A stretch of 64,000 bases of DNA, taken from assembly GCA_028532985.1 (NCBI GenBank), contig JANCIK010000008.1:992001-1056000 (forward strand), read 5' to 3'. The notes below the pieces were generated by a model that had not been told where the DNA came from, did not search any database, and saw nothing but the letters and a program-made list of their open reading frames with translations. The stretch is from Stropharia rugosoannulata. Lineage: Eukaryota; Basidiomycota; Agaricomycetes; Agaricales; Strophariaceae. Within the stretch, counting starts at the first letter, position 1; each line of letters starts with the position of its first letter. Of the stretch, positions 54,151 to 64,000 are shown in pieces. The translations under genes were made by a program, and so were the position numbers.

Positions 54151-56640
54151 CATGCGCAGTCGCAGTTTGCGCTATCTCCGGATGGCATGGCTGTTCTATG
54201 GTGCTGTTCCCGGCAGCCTGGCTTGCAGGTTCCACATGCTTTTCCAGAGCCCTGTGGCCTCCTCACTCCTCACGGAACACCTTCAAGAAGACGTGGCCAT
54301 TCCTGAAAGCGAACAGACAAGATATACATATGAGAGATGAGAGACGCGGAACGGTGAACGGCCGCGAGTGACCGCGGCGGGCGGAAGAAGGGTTGCCGGT
54401 GGGGAGCAGTGCTGCAGATTAAAAATACAATAGGTACGGAGTTATCTATCTCTACAGATCATCATAAAAGCCATAAAAAATCAGGACAAATGTGTTCCGG
54501 TTGCATTTCCTCAACAGCTGTCGCACTGTCGTCTCATCTTTGTGCATGCATATGATGTTGGCACGCAGCATTCTCCATGGAGCCATGTTCGCAGAGGATT
54601 CCGTGCCCTTTCGTGTAACAATGGCATAAAGAGTGCTGAAATTTACGATCGGAATGAGATCATGTCCTCCATTCATGCGCTCTAACTTTGGGCAAATTAT
54701 GTCCCCTGTGTCGTCGGCATCCACCAATCGGATGAGGAACCCGTCATAAGCCACTGCCCGATCCAGGCTACTATGTGTTAGATTTGGCAAGCCATCCAGA
54801 CATGTGATTTGTGGGCAGTACCGAAGGATTTCAATGAAGAGATCACAAGAAATATCCACGGCAAGTCCAAGTGTTGTCAGGTTGTGGGAGCCCTTGAAAA
54901 TGTCAGGGAGCATGGTAATTTTTGACCATTGTTTTTTATAGTAGAATTTGTTTAAATTGGGAGCGCTGATGCATTTGATAGTTTTCATTGAGTATTGTTC
55001 ACCTTCAGGCACTGGTAGGTCGTCGATTACATAGAGTTCCTGCAGACACGGCAGCTCTATCACAGGTTCAGGAACGCCAACGACATCATCGTCTTCTGTA
55101 ATAAGGAGGCGAAGTTCAATGAGAGAAGTGCATTGCTGGAGGGTTGTTCCAATGATGAGAGAGCGGGGCCCAATGCGTGCATCGAGGAGAGTTAGGTTGG
55201 AGCAGGACGAACGGAGTAAGTTTTTGTGGATGTGTAAATCGTCCAGCCAAACACCGGTTAAAGTCTTCAAGCTAGGACAGGCAAACATTGGCATGAATCT
55301 GAGATACTTCCTATCGAATCCGTAGGAGTGGAACCTTAATGTGCGAAGGGACGGGAGATCCTCTGAAGTAAGAGCCAGCAATCCTGTTATCATCTGCGCT
55401 GGGGGATCTTGATCGAAAGAAAACCTGATATCTCTCCACCGCGTATGGCATGACATAACAATATCGATCATACCATTGTAAAATTCTTGTAATTCTTCAT
55501 AAGTATTGTACGGGGGATTGGAGATGTAGACTTCAAGGTATAGTGGTAAGGATCCGGAACGGCGAAGCCATTCTTTCATGCCAGATATCCGATTCCTTTG
55601 AGAGATGCACACATGTTTGTAATGATCGGAGTCACGATGGTGGGCCCATGTCTGCAGGCTAGGTGATTGAATCCTGAATTCAACCATTTTCCATAGCGTA
55701 GGCATGGCCAGTACAATTGTCCGAAACCCGCTTGACACATGAGTGAGGCGTAAGGGTAACCTTCTTGCATACAGGGATGGATACAAATCATTAGAACCAT
55801 GTCGATCGATTATATCAGATGGACAGAATCTTTCCGGATCATCTTCCAGAACACAACATTCATGTAGACAGTAGTTGAAGATGAGGCATATCACGTCTTG
55901 GGGTACACGGCGTATTGGGGCCACAACGCATTTAAGCCTGGCTTCTTTCCTCTGTAACGTTCTCCTTGCTGAGTTGAGCTTGCGAAGTCGCACCTCCGCC
56001 CAGTAGTTGAAGATGAGGCATATCACGCATTTGAGCCTGGCTTCTTTCCTCTGTAACGTTCTCCTTGCTGAGCTGAGCTTGTGAAGTCGCACCTCCGCCT
56101 GCTCAATTTGGGCAGAAATCTCAGAAATTTCATCCTCGAAGTACGTCAGCATCGCCCTCGCAGATGCGAGCTCGGTTTCGTTTGGTGCCCTATTCGTACG
56201 AATCAAATCACGGGGGAGGGAGCTGAGAATGTCCAGCGGCATAATATGCAGTTATGTCTTCACCAACTAAGACGGCGGAGGTATAACAAAGCCTGATGTT
56301 TGGACTGTCCGAATCAATGATGGAGACCAGTGATTGAGGATCAAGCATTGGAAACCAGTGGCAAGAGACTCACATTGTCAGGTAATGCAATGTTGGCCTT
56401 GTATGGACAGAGTAAGAACGACGATGAAGACGGCAGGCTTAAGGACCAAATGAGACAACTAGGAGGAGAGGGGGAGCGAGCTGCAACGAAGCACACCTTT
56501 GCACAGCACTCGCATCACGCAGCCGACGGCTTGGGTCGGCTTAGTGTATGTATACGTGTAAGCATTGCTATTTATAAGTACTGAACAAGCCCGACAGCGA
56601 TAGACCTGAATGATTCACATCTCCGGGTTCAAGTTGGTGT
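54150..56640 (-). repeat. Inverted segmental duplication, right arm
   Basis: Reverse partner of 43870-46380, including downstream block GCTATCTCCGGATGGCA (54169 onward) and upstream block ending TGAATGATTCACATCTCC (about 56608-56625). Confidence 0.8.
54452..56242 (-). CDS. F-box/LRR-like protein, paralogue B
   Basis: A single-exon frame of 596 residues, homologous to paralogue A over its full length. It is longer because the coiled coil to F-box junction (AEVRLRKLNSARRTLQRKEARLK then VICLIFNY) is present twice: nucleotides 55990-56100 repeat 55865-55990, one copy lacking 33 nt. The duplication keeps the frame and leaves a partial F-box before the complete one. The rest keeps the LTHVSSGFRTIVLAMPTL motif and the leucine-rich region. 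It is transcribed towards paralogue A's strand-opposite downstream flank. Probable SCF substrate adaptor by family; function unknown. Confidence 0.82.
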   Translation of the reverse strand: MPLDILSSLPRDLIRTNRAPNETELASARAMLTYFEDEISEISAQIEQAEVRLHKLSSARRTLQRKEARLKCVICLIFNYWAEVRLRKLNSARRTLQRKEARLKCVVAPIRRVPQDVICLIFNYCLHECCVLEDDPERFCPSDIIDRHGSNDLYPSLYARRLPLRLTHVSSGFRTIVLAMPTLWKMVEFRIQSPSLQTWAHHRDSDHYKHVCISQRNRISGMKEWLRRSGSLPLYLEVYISNPPYNTYEELQEFYNGMIDIVMSCHTRWRDIRFSFDQDPPAQMITGLLALTSEDLPSLRTLRFHSYGFDRKYLRFMPMFACPSLKTLTGVWLDDLHIHKNLLRSSCSNLTLLDARIGPRSLIIGTTLQQCTSLIELRLLITEDDDVVGVPEPVIELPCLQELYVIDDLPVPEGEQYSMKTIKCISAPNLNKFYYKKQWSKITMLPDIFKGSHNLTTLGLAVDISCDLFIEILRYCPQITCLDGLPNLTHSSLDRAVAYDGFLIRLVDADDTGDIICPKLERMNGGHDLIPIVNFSTLYAIVTRKGTESSANMAPWRMLRANIICMHKDETTVRQLLRKCNRNTFVLIFYGFYDDL

Positions 56641-58079
56641 AATTTAAGCTTATATATAGCAGGATACTGTTAATGCGGTAGGACAAGGAGAGACTGCATA
56701 GATTCGCCTCGAGCAAAGCAAAGCGTAGGTGCGAGCAGGGGAATCGATCCTCCAGAATGCGGAGGACACGGTGGACGTCTACACCAACGGCACCACGATC
56801 CGGAACCGGATAGATCAATAGCGGGATGCCTGAGGGACACGGGGCAGTGCAGACAAAGGATGCGGACGGGGGCGCAACGAGATGGCACACGGGTCGTGGG
56901 GAATAGGTGGTCATCGGCGAGTTGGACTTGGGATTATTAAATTATTGCCCATGCGCTGAAGGAGGGCAGTGCTACTCGTGTACGTCTTGCAGGTGTTTTT
57001 TGTGTGCGTACGTGTGGGGAGCATGCAGTGTGGGTACGCAGTCGGGTGTCCGGCATACGATGGTGGTTACCCCTACGGATGTAGATGCAAGTGCGAGTGC
57101 AGGTAAAGAGGCAGATAGTGTCACTGTAGGCCATCGGAGTGCAAGTACTGATACAGGGATTGATGTATGAAAGTTTCTGCACAGAATGCTTTGTGGAACG
57201 AGACGAAAAGACAGTCGGGCACGCGGGAAGGCGGTGCAATGAGACACGGAGGGTCGTTAAAGGGAGCGCGATGCGCAAAGACGGCAGAAATGGGACATGT
57301 GCGCATACAGCGGGGTTCCACGGCGTATACAGGACGGTAATTCGCGTTCGAGCCATGCATGGTGGCCGTTGGGATGACCCAATATTCGGACATCTAAATC
57401 TTGAGCACGCGTTCGTCAGCGAGAACAATCAGGTGGCGACGGAGGAGCTATTAAAGTCGTGTAACCCCAGCAGAATCGATATATGTGTTAGGTATTGTTA
57501 ATATACTTTATTTGTCGTTGAGTTTGTATATTTAGCGCGAGTAGTATTGTCAATTGGGATGACGCAGGACGAGGACAGGACATGCACAAGAGGAATACAG
57601 GCTATTTATAGCCCACCTCTTTTGTAACTTCAAGCCCGCCACCTTCCAAGTTCCGATACCATACTACAGAATACGAGGTGTCGCATAGTTATTACCAATT
57701 ATGCTTTGCACGGAGCCTCCAGTACATGTGCACCAAGCTAGACAAACATCAGTGCGCACTTGAAACTGTGGTTCGGACACCGCGCAGTGCATGATGCATA
57801 ATTGGTGATCGTGAGCGGAATAGCGCGGACCGGTTAGGAGCTGTTAAGTGGCACTACGGAACGGAGGAGGTGGGCGGGTGGGTTGAAGTGGAAGAGCGAC
57901 GAAGCGCGCAACTGATTGCGTATGCAGCACTAACAAAAAGTTCTTCGCGTTGGCGCGACATAAACTAAAGGGGGTGAGGAGCGTAAGGGAAGGTCACGGC
58001 ACAGAGCAGATTATGGGAGTCCAACGGACCGACTGAGCATGATTAAATCAAGGGCTTTGAGCTGAGTTACGCCTGTCAC
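56641..58079. other. Decayed repeat in reverse orientation, no supported gene
   Basis: Purine-rich on the plus strand, that is, the C-rich repeat family turned round. A plus frame (57139-57501) ends in ...NNQVATEELLKSCNPSRIDI, which resembles the C-terminal end of the F-box paralogues, so a tail fragment of another family member may be present near 57380-57500. Confidence 0.4.
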
Positions 58080-58285
58080 TCAGACACTGGCACGCCAAGA
58101 CAATATTATCTGTCACAGGCACCCTTCAATACGGCGAGAATAGCTGTATGGTAAACGGGAGAGAGATAACTGTTTCATGACATGGGGCCGCTGCTTCTAT
58201 CCTGATGCATGATGTCACAATTGACTCTTATTTAAGATAAAACAACGGTGGAAAGGTTCTGAAAGATTGTAGTCCATATAAAAAG
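58080..58285 (+). pseudogene. Relic copy of the small gene at 52998 and its 3' flank
   Basis: Aligns with 53080-53290 (blocks CACGCCAAGACAA, GGCGA-AATAGCTGTATGG, GCTTCTATCCT-ATGCATGATGT, GGAAAGGTTCTGAAAGATTGT). The frame is interrupted. Confidence 0.65.
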
Positions 58286-58341
58286 CACTCCGGAATCCCT
58301 GCCGAAAGCAAGGGCTGATATTAGTTCTGCTACTGTCTTAA

Positions 58342-59111
58342 GGGCCTGTTCGGTAGCACTTAGATGGCCGTCTAAGTGGTTTGGCTAAGCAGATCGGTGT
58401 TTGCCGGTCTAACTGATGGCAAGCTATCTAAGTGCGCACGGACACTCGGCTTACTCCCACGTCCGCGCTGGCAGTCGGTCCACCTCCGCTCCTCCAAAAT
58501 ATAGAGTGTATTTTGGCGAGAAACTACTATACATACTAGAGTAAATCTGTCTTTATGTATACTTGCTTTTAAAGGCTATAATCTCCAAACGAAAAACGAA
58601 AAAAGAGCATTGCTGCTCGCTCATTTACACTCATTGACATTTATAATCAGGCCGGCCACTGCATAATAATTTTATACTAATGTTTATAAAACATACACAA
58701 TTCATCAACAGTTTATGCACATATAATAATACTAGTGGAGATACTTGATAACTGTCAATAATCCTTTATCCCAACTTCATCCAGTAGCGGCCAGAGTACA
58801 GCAAAGTTCAGAGTAGTAGAAGCCCCAATAATCAGCAACGATCTAAACAATATATGCTTTTATTAAAACTAGACTTTTATTTATTGTAATTCTCTGTCAT
58901 TATAAGACATAGAATATGATAATGCATCATCGTAAATAGGGCTCATTCACAGGAGATCAATAGCAATTGCCGACGTGGCAGACTGCAGTTGCGTAGGAGT
59001 AAGTCGAGTGTCCGTGCGCACTTAGATGGCTTGCCATCAGTTAGACCGGCAAACACCGATCTGCTTAGCCAAACCACTTAGACGGCCATCTAAGTGCTAC
59101 CGAACAGGCCC
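58342..59111. mobile_element. PIF/Harbinger-like MITE
   Basis: A 770-bp element with terminal inverted repeats of about 107 bp starting GGGCCTGTTCGGTAGCACTT; the two ends differ at about one position. The three bases TAA flank it on both sides (58339-58341 and 59112-59114). A GGGCCTGTT end and a TAA/TTA 3-bp target duplication are the hallmarks of PIF/Harbinger elements. The interior (58450-59004) is AT-rich without a transposase frame, so it is non-autonomous. Within each end CACTTAGA and TCTAAGTG form a further small inverted repeat. Confidence 0.82.
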
Positions 59112-59503
59112 TAATGTAGTATTGCATTCTCAGAACGTATTCTTGGCAAGGTTGATTTTCTCACACACGGGGCTTCAGTATACCCCACGACCCGTATCTA
59201 TAGACCATGATTATAATTATAATCCTTGATATTAGACAATCATAAATCAATGTATTAGACAATTCATTGACCGGCCATGTTACGTGTTCTGGAAATCCTA
59301 CCCTAGCCATGCAGTTAACAAGGCTACAAGTCGAGTGGGGAGCACATAATCTTATGTACAAGTATTGGTTTTACATATTCTCTGATATCTACCAAAAAGA
59401 AAAATACGCTGATGATCAATTAATGAATTGATATGCAAGTTGTTTCTCCCACGTGCATATGAGACTGTTATAATACAGAACAAAGCACTAATTCAACCGC
59501 TGA

Positions 59504-60837
59504 ATGTTCGTCCTTGTCCAACTAATCTATGATGGATCAAATGTAGGCCTTAAATATTCTGCCCAGACAAGCAAGCTGACGTTAGTTGATTGTAGCACGG
59601 GACCTCCGGTGAGGCCTGAGGCTTGATCATATACCAAACAAATGGCGTATCTCTAAGCAGTTTGTACAGTTTATTGCGATGATTATTCTGTGTGGTCTTT
59701 TTGGAGTTCTTTCCAACCAGATATGTGAGTAAGCATTCTTTTAGTTTGTATCTAACTCAAAGCTGACTCTCATAATTAAAAGTCACGTATTATCAAGCGT
59801 TCCCGAATGATAAAAGAATACTGAAGTTTCTCGTATACACGATCTACCTAATTGACATGGTTCAGATTCTAATGATCACGCGGACTTGCTGGACCTGGTA
59901 TGTCTCGGGATACGGTCACATTGAATTGTTCAACGAAGTCGGGTCCAATTGGCTTGCTGTTGTGTTTCCTGATGGTTTGGGTGCGTTGAGCTGTTCATAC
60001 ACGATATTTGGTGTACTCACTTGTAATGTGAAGTTGCTCTCATGGTTCAAGCATTTTACGGACACAGAATTCGAGTCCTGTCAAGGAGCAATGTATTTCC
60101 ATGTATTATCATGCTGGTACGCAATATATATTTGAGTGTTCACGCCACGAACTTATGCCCGTATTTAGCTGGCATTTGTATCTTTTGCGGGGGCATTAGC
60201 AACATCAATTGAATTAGAAATAGTCAAGTTTCTCGATGTCATGTATCAAGAGAAATCAAGGTTTTTCCCTGTTATTGGTGTAAGAAATTTTACTAGAACG
60301 AGCAGTCGTTGACTTACTCTTGAGTAGCTTTGGCAGGGATGCGGGTCCGTGTGCGACACTTTAATTGCCATATGCATGACCTATCAAGTAAGTAGTACAC
60401 TCTAAGGTTAAAATTCGGCAGATATAGACATATTTCTACAGATAAGAAAGGCTTCAAAAAATGCACGGCCGTTGGTGCAGGCACACCTGCTGAAGGTTAT
60501 GAGGTTGATTGTTGAGACAGGAACACTGACAGGTGTGTCGCCAGTCGATTTGCTATGTACCCCTATTTAACACTATTGGCGCAATTTAACAGCAGCTGTG
60601 GCGGTTGTATCCCTAATTCTCGTGTACGTGACAGAGCCGCGGTCGTACTGGCAAACGTCCATGTCATGCCTGTCGGAGATTTACAGCACTGCGATGATGG
60701 CTGTTATTAACAGTCGGGTCCACTTCAAGGTCTGCCATGAATCAACCACGTGGAATGAGCATCACCACATACATGAAAGCCGGATTACAGACGACACATC
60801 TATAGCATTTGCGACCGGAAGTGTAGAGTCTGTTTAG
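59504..60837 (+). CDS. DUF6534-type multi-pass membrane protein
   Basis: Eight exons join into 323 residues: 59504-59608, 59658-59724, 59783-60010, 60052-60116, 60169-60279, 60328-60387, 60442-60532, 60593-60837. All seven introns are GT-AG, 41-60 nt, with consistent phases. The joined protein has the family's landmarks: an early G-P, YYQAFPND after the first helix, a GYGH loop, a FYGHRIRVLSRSN segment, LWQGCGSVCDTLIAICMTY, LIVETGTLT and the C-terminal IYSTAMMAVINSR. Seven hydrophobic helices are expected. This is a large Agaricomycete family of integral membrane proteins of unknown function, receptor-like in topology. The first exon and its ATG are the least certain part. Confidence 0.82.
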
Positions 60838-63707
60838 AAGTGATCGGGTTATTTATTTTAGCGTGATGTAAAGGAGCTTGCTCAGTAATTGAACTAGTTT
60901 ATATGTACGCGGGATTGAGGACTGAGCTGGATGGACGGCTGGGCCTGTCGTATTTGAATGTGTACGTCTTTATTGAGCACATATGCGTTAAATCGGGTGA
61001 ACTGGGAACGAGGGCGCACTGTGTCATTGGAAAAGGACTTTCAACACAGATGTGCTTCCCTCTGCGTGACTTGGGAGCTGCGCGCTTCCTGTTTTCTCTT
61101 TATCTTCCCTGACAGGTATTTGACTTTGACCTTGAGCGTGTTTGAGCGTGACAATACAGCTGTAAAATCCGAATACAAGGATAACAATGAATTGGAAACC
61201 GGACGAACCTTTTGACAAAGCCGCTTAGTGCAGGGTCACGAGACAAGTGACCTTGAGAAAACACGGCGCTCTCGCTCTTGAAGCTTGACCGGTGACCTGC
61301 TGTACTCTCCTAAACTTCTCCGCGGCGTACCGCTTCTCTCTCAAGTAATGTGCGTGTGCTCCACATCCCTTATCCTTCCTTCGAAACTCGTGCATCAACA
61401 AACACATGCGCATTCAAAAACGACAGGTATCCGTGAGTCTTGACTGCACTCGTCTCCTCGTCACCCTGTCCCGCCCCCATCGCATTCACCACTCTTCTCA
61501 GAGGTCCTACATCCCGTTAACTATGCCCTATCTGCCACAACATTTCGGGCATGCCAAACTTTGGATCAAGAAATTGAAACTGCCACACCCATTCGTCAAG
61601 CCTCCCCCTGCCGGAATGATGCGCGTGCCTTTTCGAAAATAGTCAGTCCTGGCGAACCTGTGCATCTGTCTGTTGGAATTTTGGGACCTTCGTACAAATC
61701 AAGCTATTACGCATTTGGACACTTACATAATCGTAGCTATATCTGCTTGTATTTCGTAACGTACCCCCCCATCCGTTTGTCCATCGAGCTCACTCGGACA
61801 AACGAAATTCATCCTCTTTTCCGCACTCCGTCGCTTATTTCAACACTGTCCATGGCAGTCCGCGAGTCTTCATACCTGCGACATCCGCCTTTCTGACGGT
61901 TCCAATGGCCACCATGCGCGGGTTTCACGCGACAAGTCCACGCCCCGTGTATGCTATCCGGTCGAAGAATCCTGAAAGGCGCACTGTTTGGATGTATCTC
62001 CACGTCCATCCCAGAATATACCAACACCGACAACTCCCGCTTCCGCAGCCGTCTCGCATGATGCGTCGCGCTCCCTTAACAGTTAGTCTCTGTCGCTACA
62101 CCCATGTCCCCTCGCCCTGTCCTCTGCGTACCAAAACTGGCTTCTGTCCCATTTCAGTGCGAGTCAGGGATGTATGCCTTTGCTCCGTCCCATACCTCTG
62201 TCCGCTCCCCATGGGCCGCTCCTCTTCCGGCCACCATTCATACGTCCTCTACTTCGTCCCCCGTCCCCTTATCTCATATGTATACCTCGTCTGGTCGCGT
62301 CTCGGGAAGGATCCTATCACCCACTGCACACAAAATGGTTCAATGAAAGTTGCACCCACCTCCCAACTCTATCTCACATCCATCATTAACCCGGACCAAC
62401 TCCAAGTACTCATTCTTGCGACTGCGCCTACCCAGCTTTCTCTAGTACTGACACCGTCCCTGAGGCCTGAGCTGCCTTGGCATCGGTCTCGTGCCTAGCA
62501 GTGCTTCTGCACCAGTGCCCTGACCCCCTACCACATGCACCCAGCGCATTACCCTCATTGTCTGCACCCACGCCCACACGCTCTGGGGGACCCGCAATGG
62601 CGACCCTCATGGGCGGTGCCCGGGGCCATTAGGCATCATTGGTCTCGTCCTGCGTGCCCTCGTCCGGTCCTCCGCGCTCTCGCATCCCCAGTCCCCATTC
62701 CAATGCCTGCATTGTCAGTGCCACAGTATCCTGCCTCGCCGTGAACAATTCACTGCTCTGTACCCCTAGACCAAGGTCTGAAGCCTGCCACAGGTTGCTA
62801 GTGCCCACCAACCTCACCGTTTGACATCTATGCGGTCCTGGAATCCTTGGACCTTTCCATGTGTTTCCACTGCGTCCGTGTCTTCCCTTGCCTCGAGTTT
62901 GCTGCAAACTGGGACGTTACGGTTAAGTTACGGTAAGCGCCCACGTTTTTAGTTGCATATAGTGACGTCGCACATCTGTCCCCAGCACCTGCTGCACCCG
63001 TCCTCCCAAGGATCAATGACCCAAAATGGTGTTCCACCCCCGCACCAGGCCCTACTTCAAGTGTTCACTGCCGTCCATCCTCATGTCACCCATAATGGAC
63101 ATGCAGGTGATGGATAGACGGACACGTGCGCATGCTATTCACGACGGAAGGCGTACGAGAGGAATAGTCCCATCACGCTGCTCTTCAAGCGCCCGACTTA
63201 CCTCTCATCCCATCTCAGCAACAGGCATGTCATCCCTGGTCTCATCGCTTGCATCAGAGCGTCGAACACGTAACACAGTTCCGTCTGTTCTGAGAAGGCA
63301 CCCTCTTTCATCTCTCCCCGTCCTCTCACCGCAGTCACTCGCATTCGCCATCCCTGGCTTCCCTTAGCCTGTCACTCACATTCATACCTCGTCTCGTTGC
63401 CTACCCACCTCCCCTGATCAGTGGCAATCAGTCTCGATATAATTTGCATTTTCCTGGCCATGCATCTTCGCCCTCGCGCCAGGTGATTCAAATTTAATAC
63501 ATTGGTGCTCTTTATGTTCTCCCCGATATCCTGGCTGTACACAGAACCAAGGCGCTGTGCCAAGTAGCGGAGCCGGGCCTTTTTAGCCGGGAGCGTACTT
63601 CGATGTAGGACCCTTACAATACATCCATTCGCAATTCGGTGCTTCTACAGACAGCACGAGAAAAAACATTTTATAATTCAAGCTTGGTGAGAACTCAAAT
63701 GTAGTCG
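60838..63707. other. No supported gene; C-rich repeats
   Basis: 61430-63400 is again pyrimidine-rich repeat material with many short overlapping plus frames (for example 61905-62498) lacking domains. A minus frame at 61225-61413 (basic, with YLREKRYAAEKFRRVQQ) looks coding-like but cannot be extended by convincing splice sites. Confidence 0.4.
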
Positions 63708-64000
63708 TTACTTTGCATCGTAAGTTGCATACGTTCCGTCCTCCCATAGGACATAGTGAATATCAATGTAGAAGCCGTCAGAAAGTATGTCTAGCAGCTC
63801 CTCAACCGCCATCACATCCTCCGCCTTGACAGTAATAGCAAGCCTCAGGAACTTCCACGCTGCCAACTTGCCGGGGATGGCGCGCTTCTGCATAAGAAAG
63901 GCATGGAAAGTGCTGAAACAGAGGATGGGAAACACCTCTTGTATGTCCAAGTACTCTAGCTTCGGACATATTATATCGCCTGTGTTATCCGCGTCAACCA
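63708..64000 (-). CDS. F-box/LRR-like protein, C-terminal part (runs off the window)
   Basis: A minus-strand frame open to the window edge. It contains VDADNTGDIICPKLEYLDIQ, matching the VDxDDxGDIICPKLERM motif of the paralogues at 44278 and 54452, and ends with an ...AVEELLDIL... segment like their C-termini. It is a more distant family member. The stop is at 63708-63710; the N-terminal part lies outside. Confidence 0.65.
   Translation of the reverse strand, partial: VDADNTGDIICPKLEYLDIQEVFPILCFSTFHAFLMQKRAIPGKLAAWKFLRLAITVKAEDVMAVEELLDILSDGFYIDIHYVLWEDGTYATYDAK

Overview
The window reads as a chromosome segment of a filamentous basidiomycete, most likely an Agaricomycete. The evidence is short GT-AG introns of about 50 nt, TATA boxes 60-120 nt before start codons, lineage-typical F-box/leucine-rich proteins, an eight-exon DUF6534-type membrane protein, and Ty3/gypsy elements of fungal type. 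I see no rRNA or tRNA gene and no CRISPR array.

Layout. 1-1378: no supported gene. 1379-4159: a foldback-like DNA element whose arms are inverted arrays of a 23-bp minisatellite, flanked by a 7-bp target duplication. 5195-6310: left half of a degenerate C-rich repeat. 6311-37465: two nested copies of one giant (15-16 kb) Ty3/gypsy retrotransposon, both with gag-pol on the minus strand. The inner copy (13910-29905) sits inside the integrase gene of the outer copy; each insertion has a 4-bp target duplication (TCGT inner, GCGT outer). A related repeat at 49730-51200 preserves the uninterrupted form of the outer insertion site. 37466-43000: C-rich repeats without recognisable genes. 43005-46000 and 54450-56640: an F-box pseudogene and two F-box/LRR paralogues in a 2.5-kb inverted duplication. 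Between them lie a small secreted protein gene (48498-49222) and more repeats. 58342-59111: a Harbinger-like MITE with TAA target duplication. 59504-60837: the DUF6534 gene. 63708-64000: the end of another F-box-like gene that runs off the window.

The most notable object is the retrotransposon. Besides gag, protease, RT-RNase H and integrase on the minus strand, both copies carry, between the pol stop codon and the polypurine tract of the 3' LTR, a plus-strand cassette of four genes (called AS1-AS4 here). They have their own TATA boxes and GT-AG introns and converge on pol with about 126 bp between stop codons. The introns survive because the genomic RNA is the opposite strand. AS1 has an exactly spaced six-cysteine module; I recognise no known family for any of the four. 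The element is also saturated with the palindromic octamer TGCGCGCA, including at splice sites, while the surrounding chromosome almost lacks it. The inner copy has lost GC dinucleotides at many GCGC runs, so it is frameshifted as it stands; the outer copy is broken by the insertion and by a 670-bp gag deletion.
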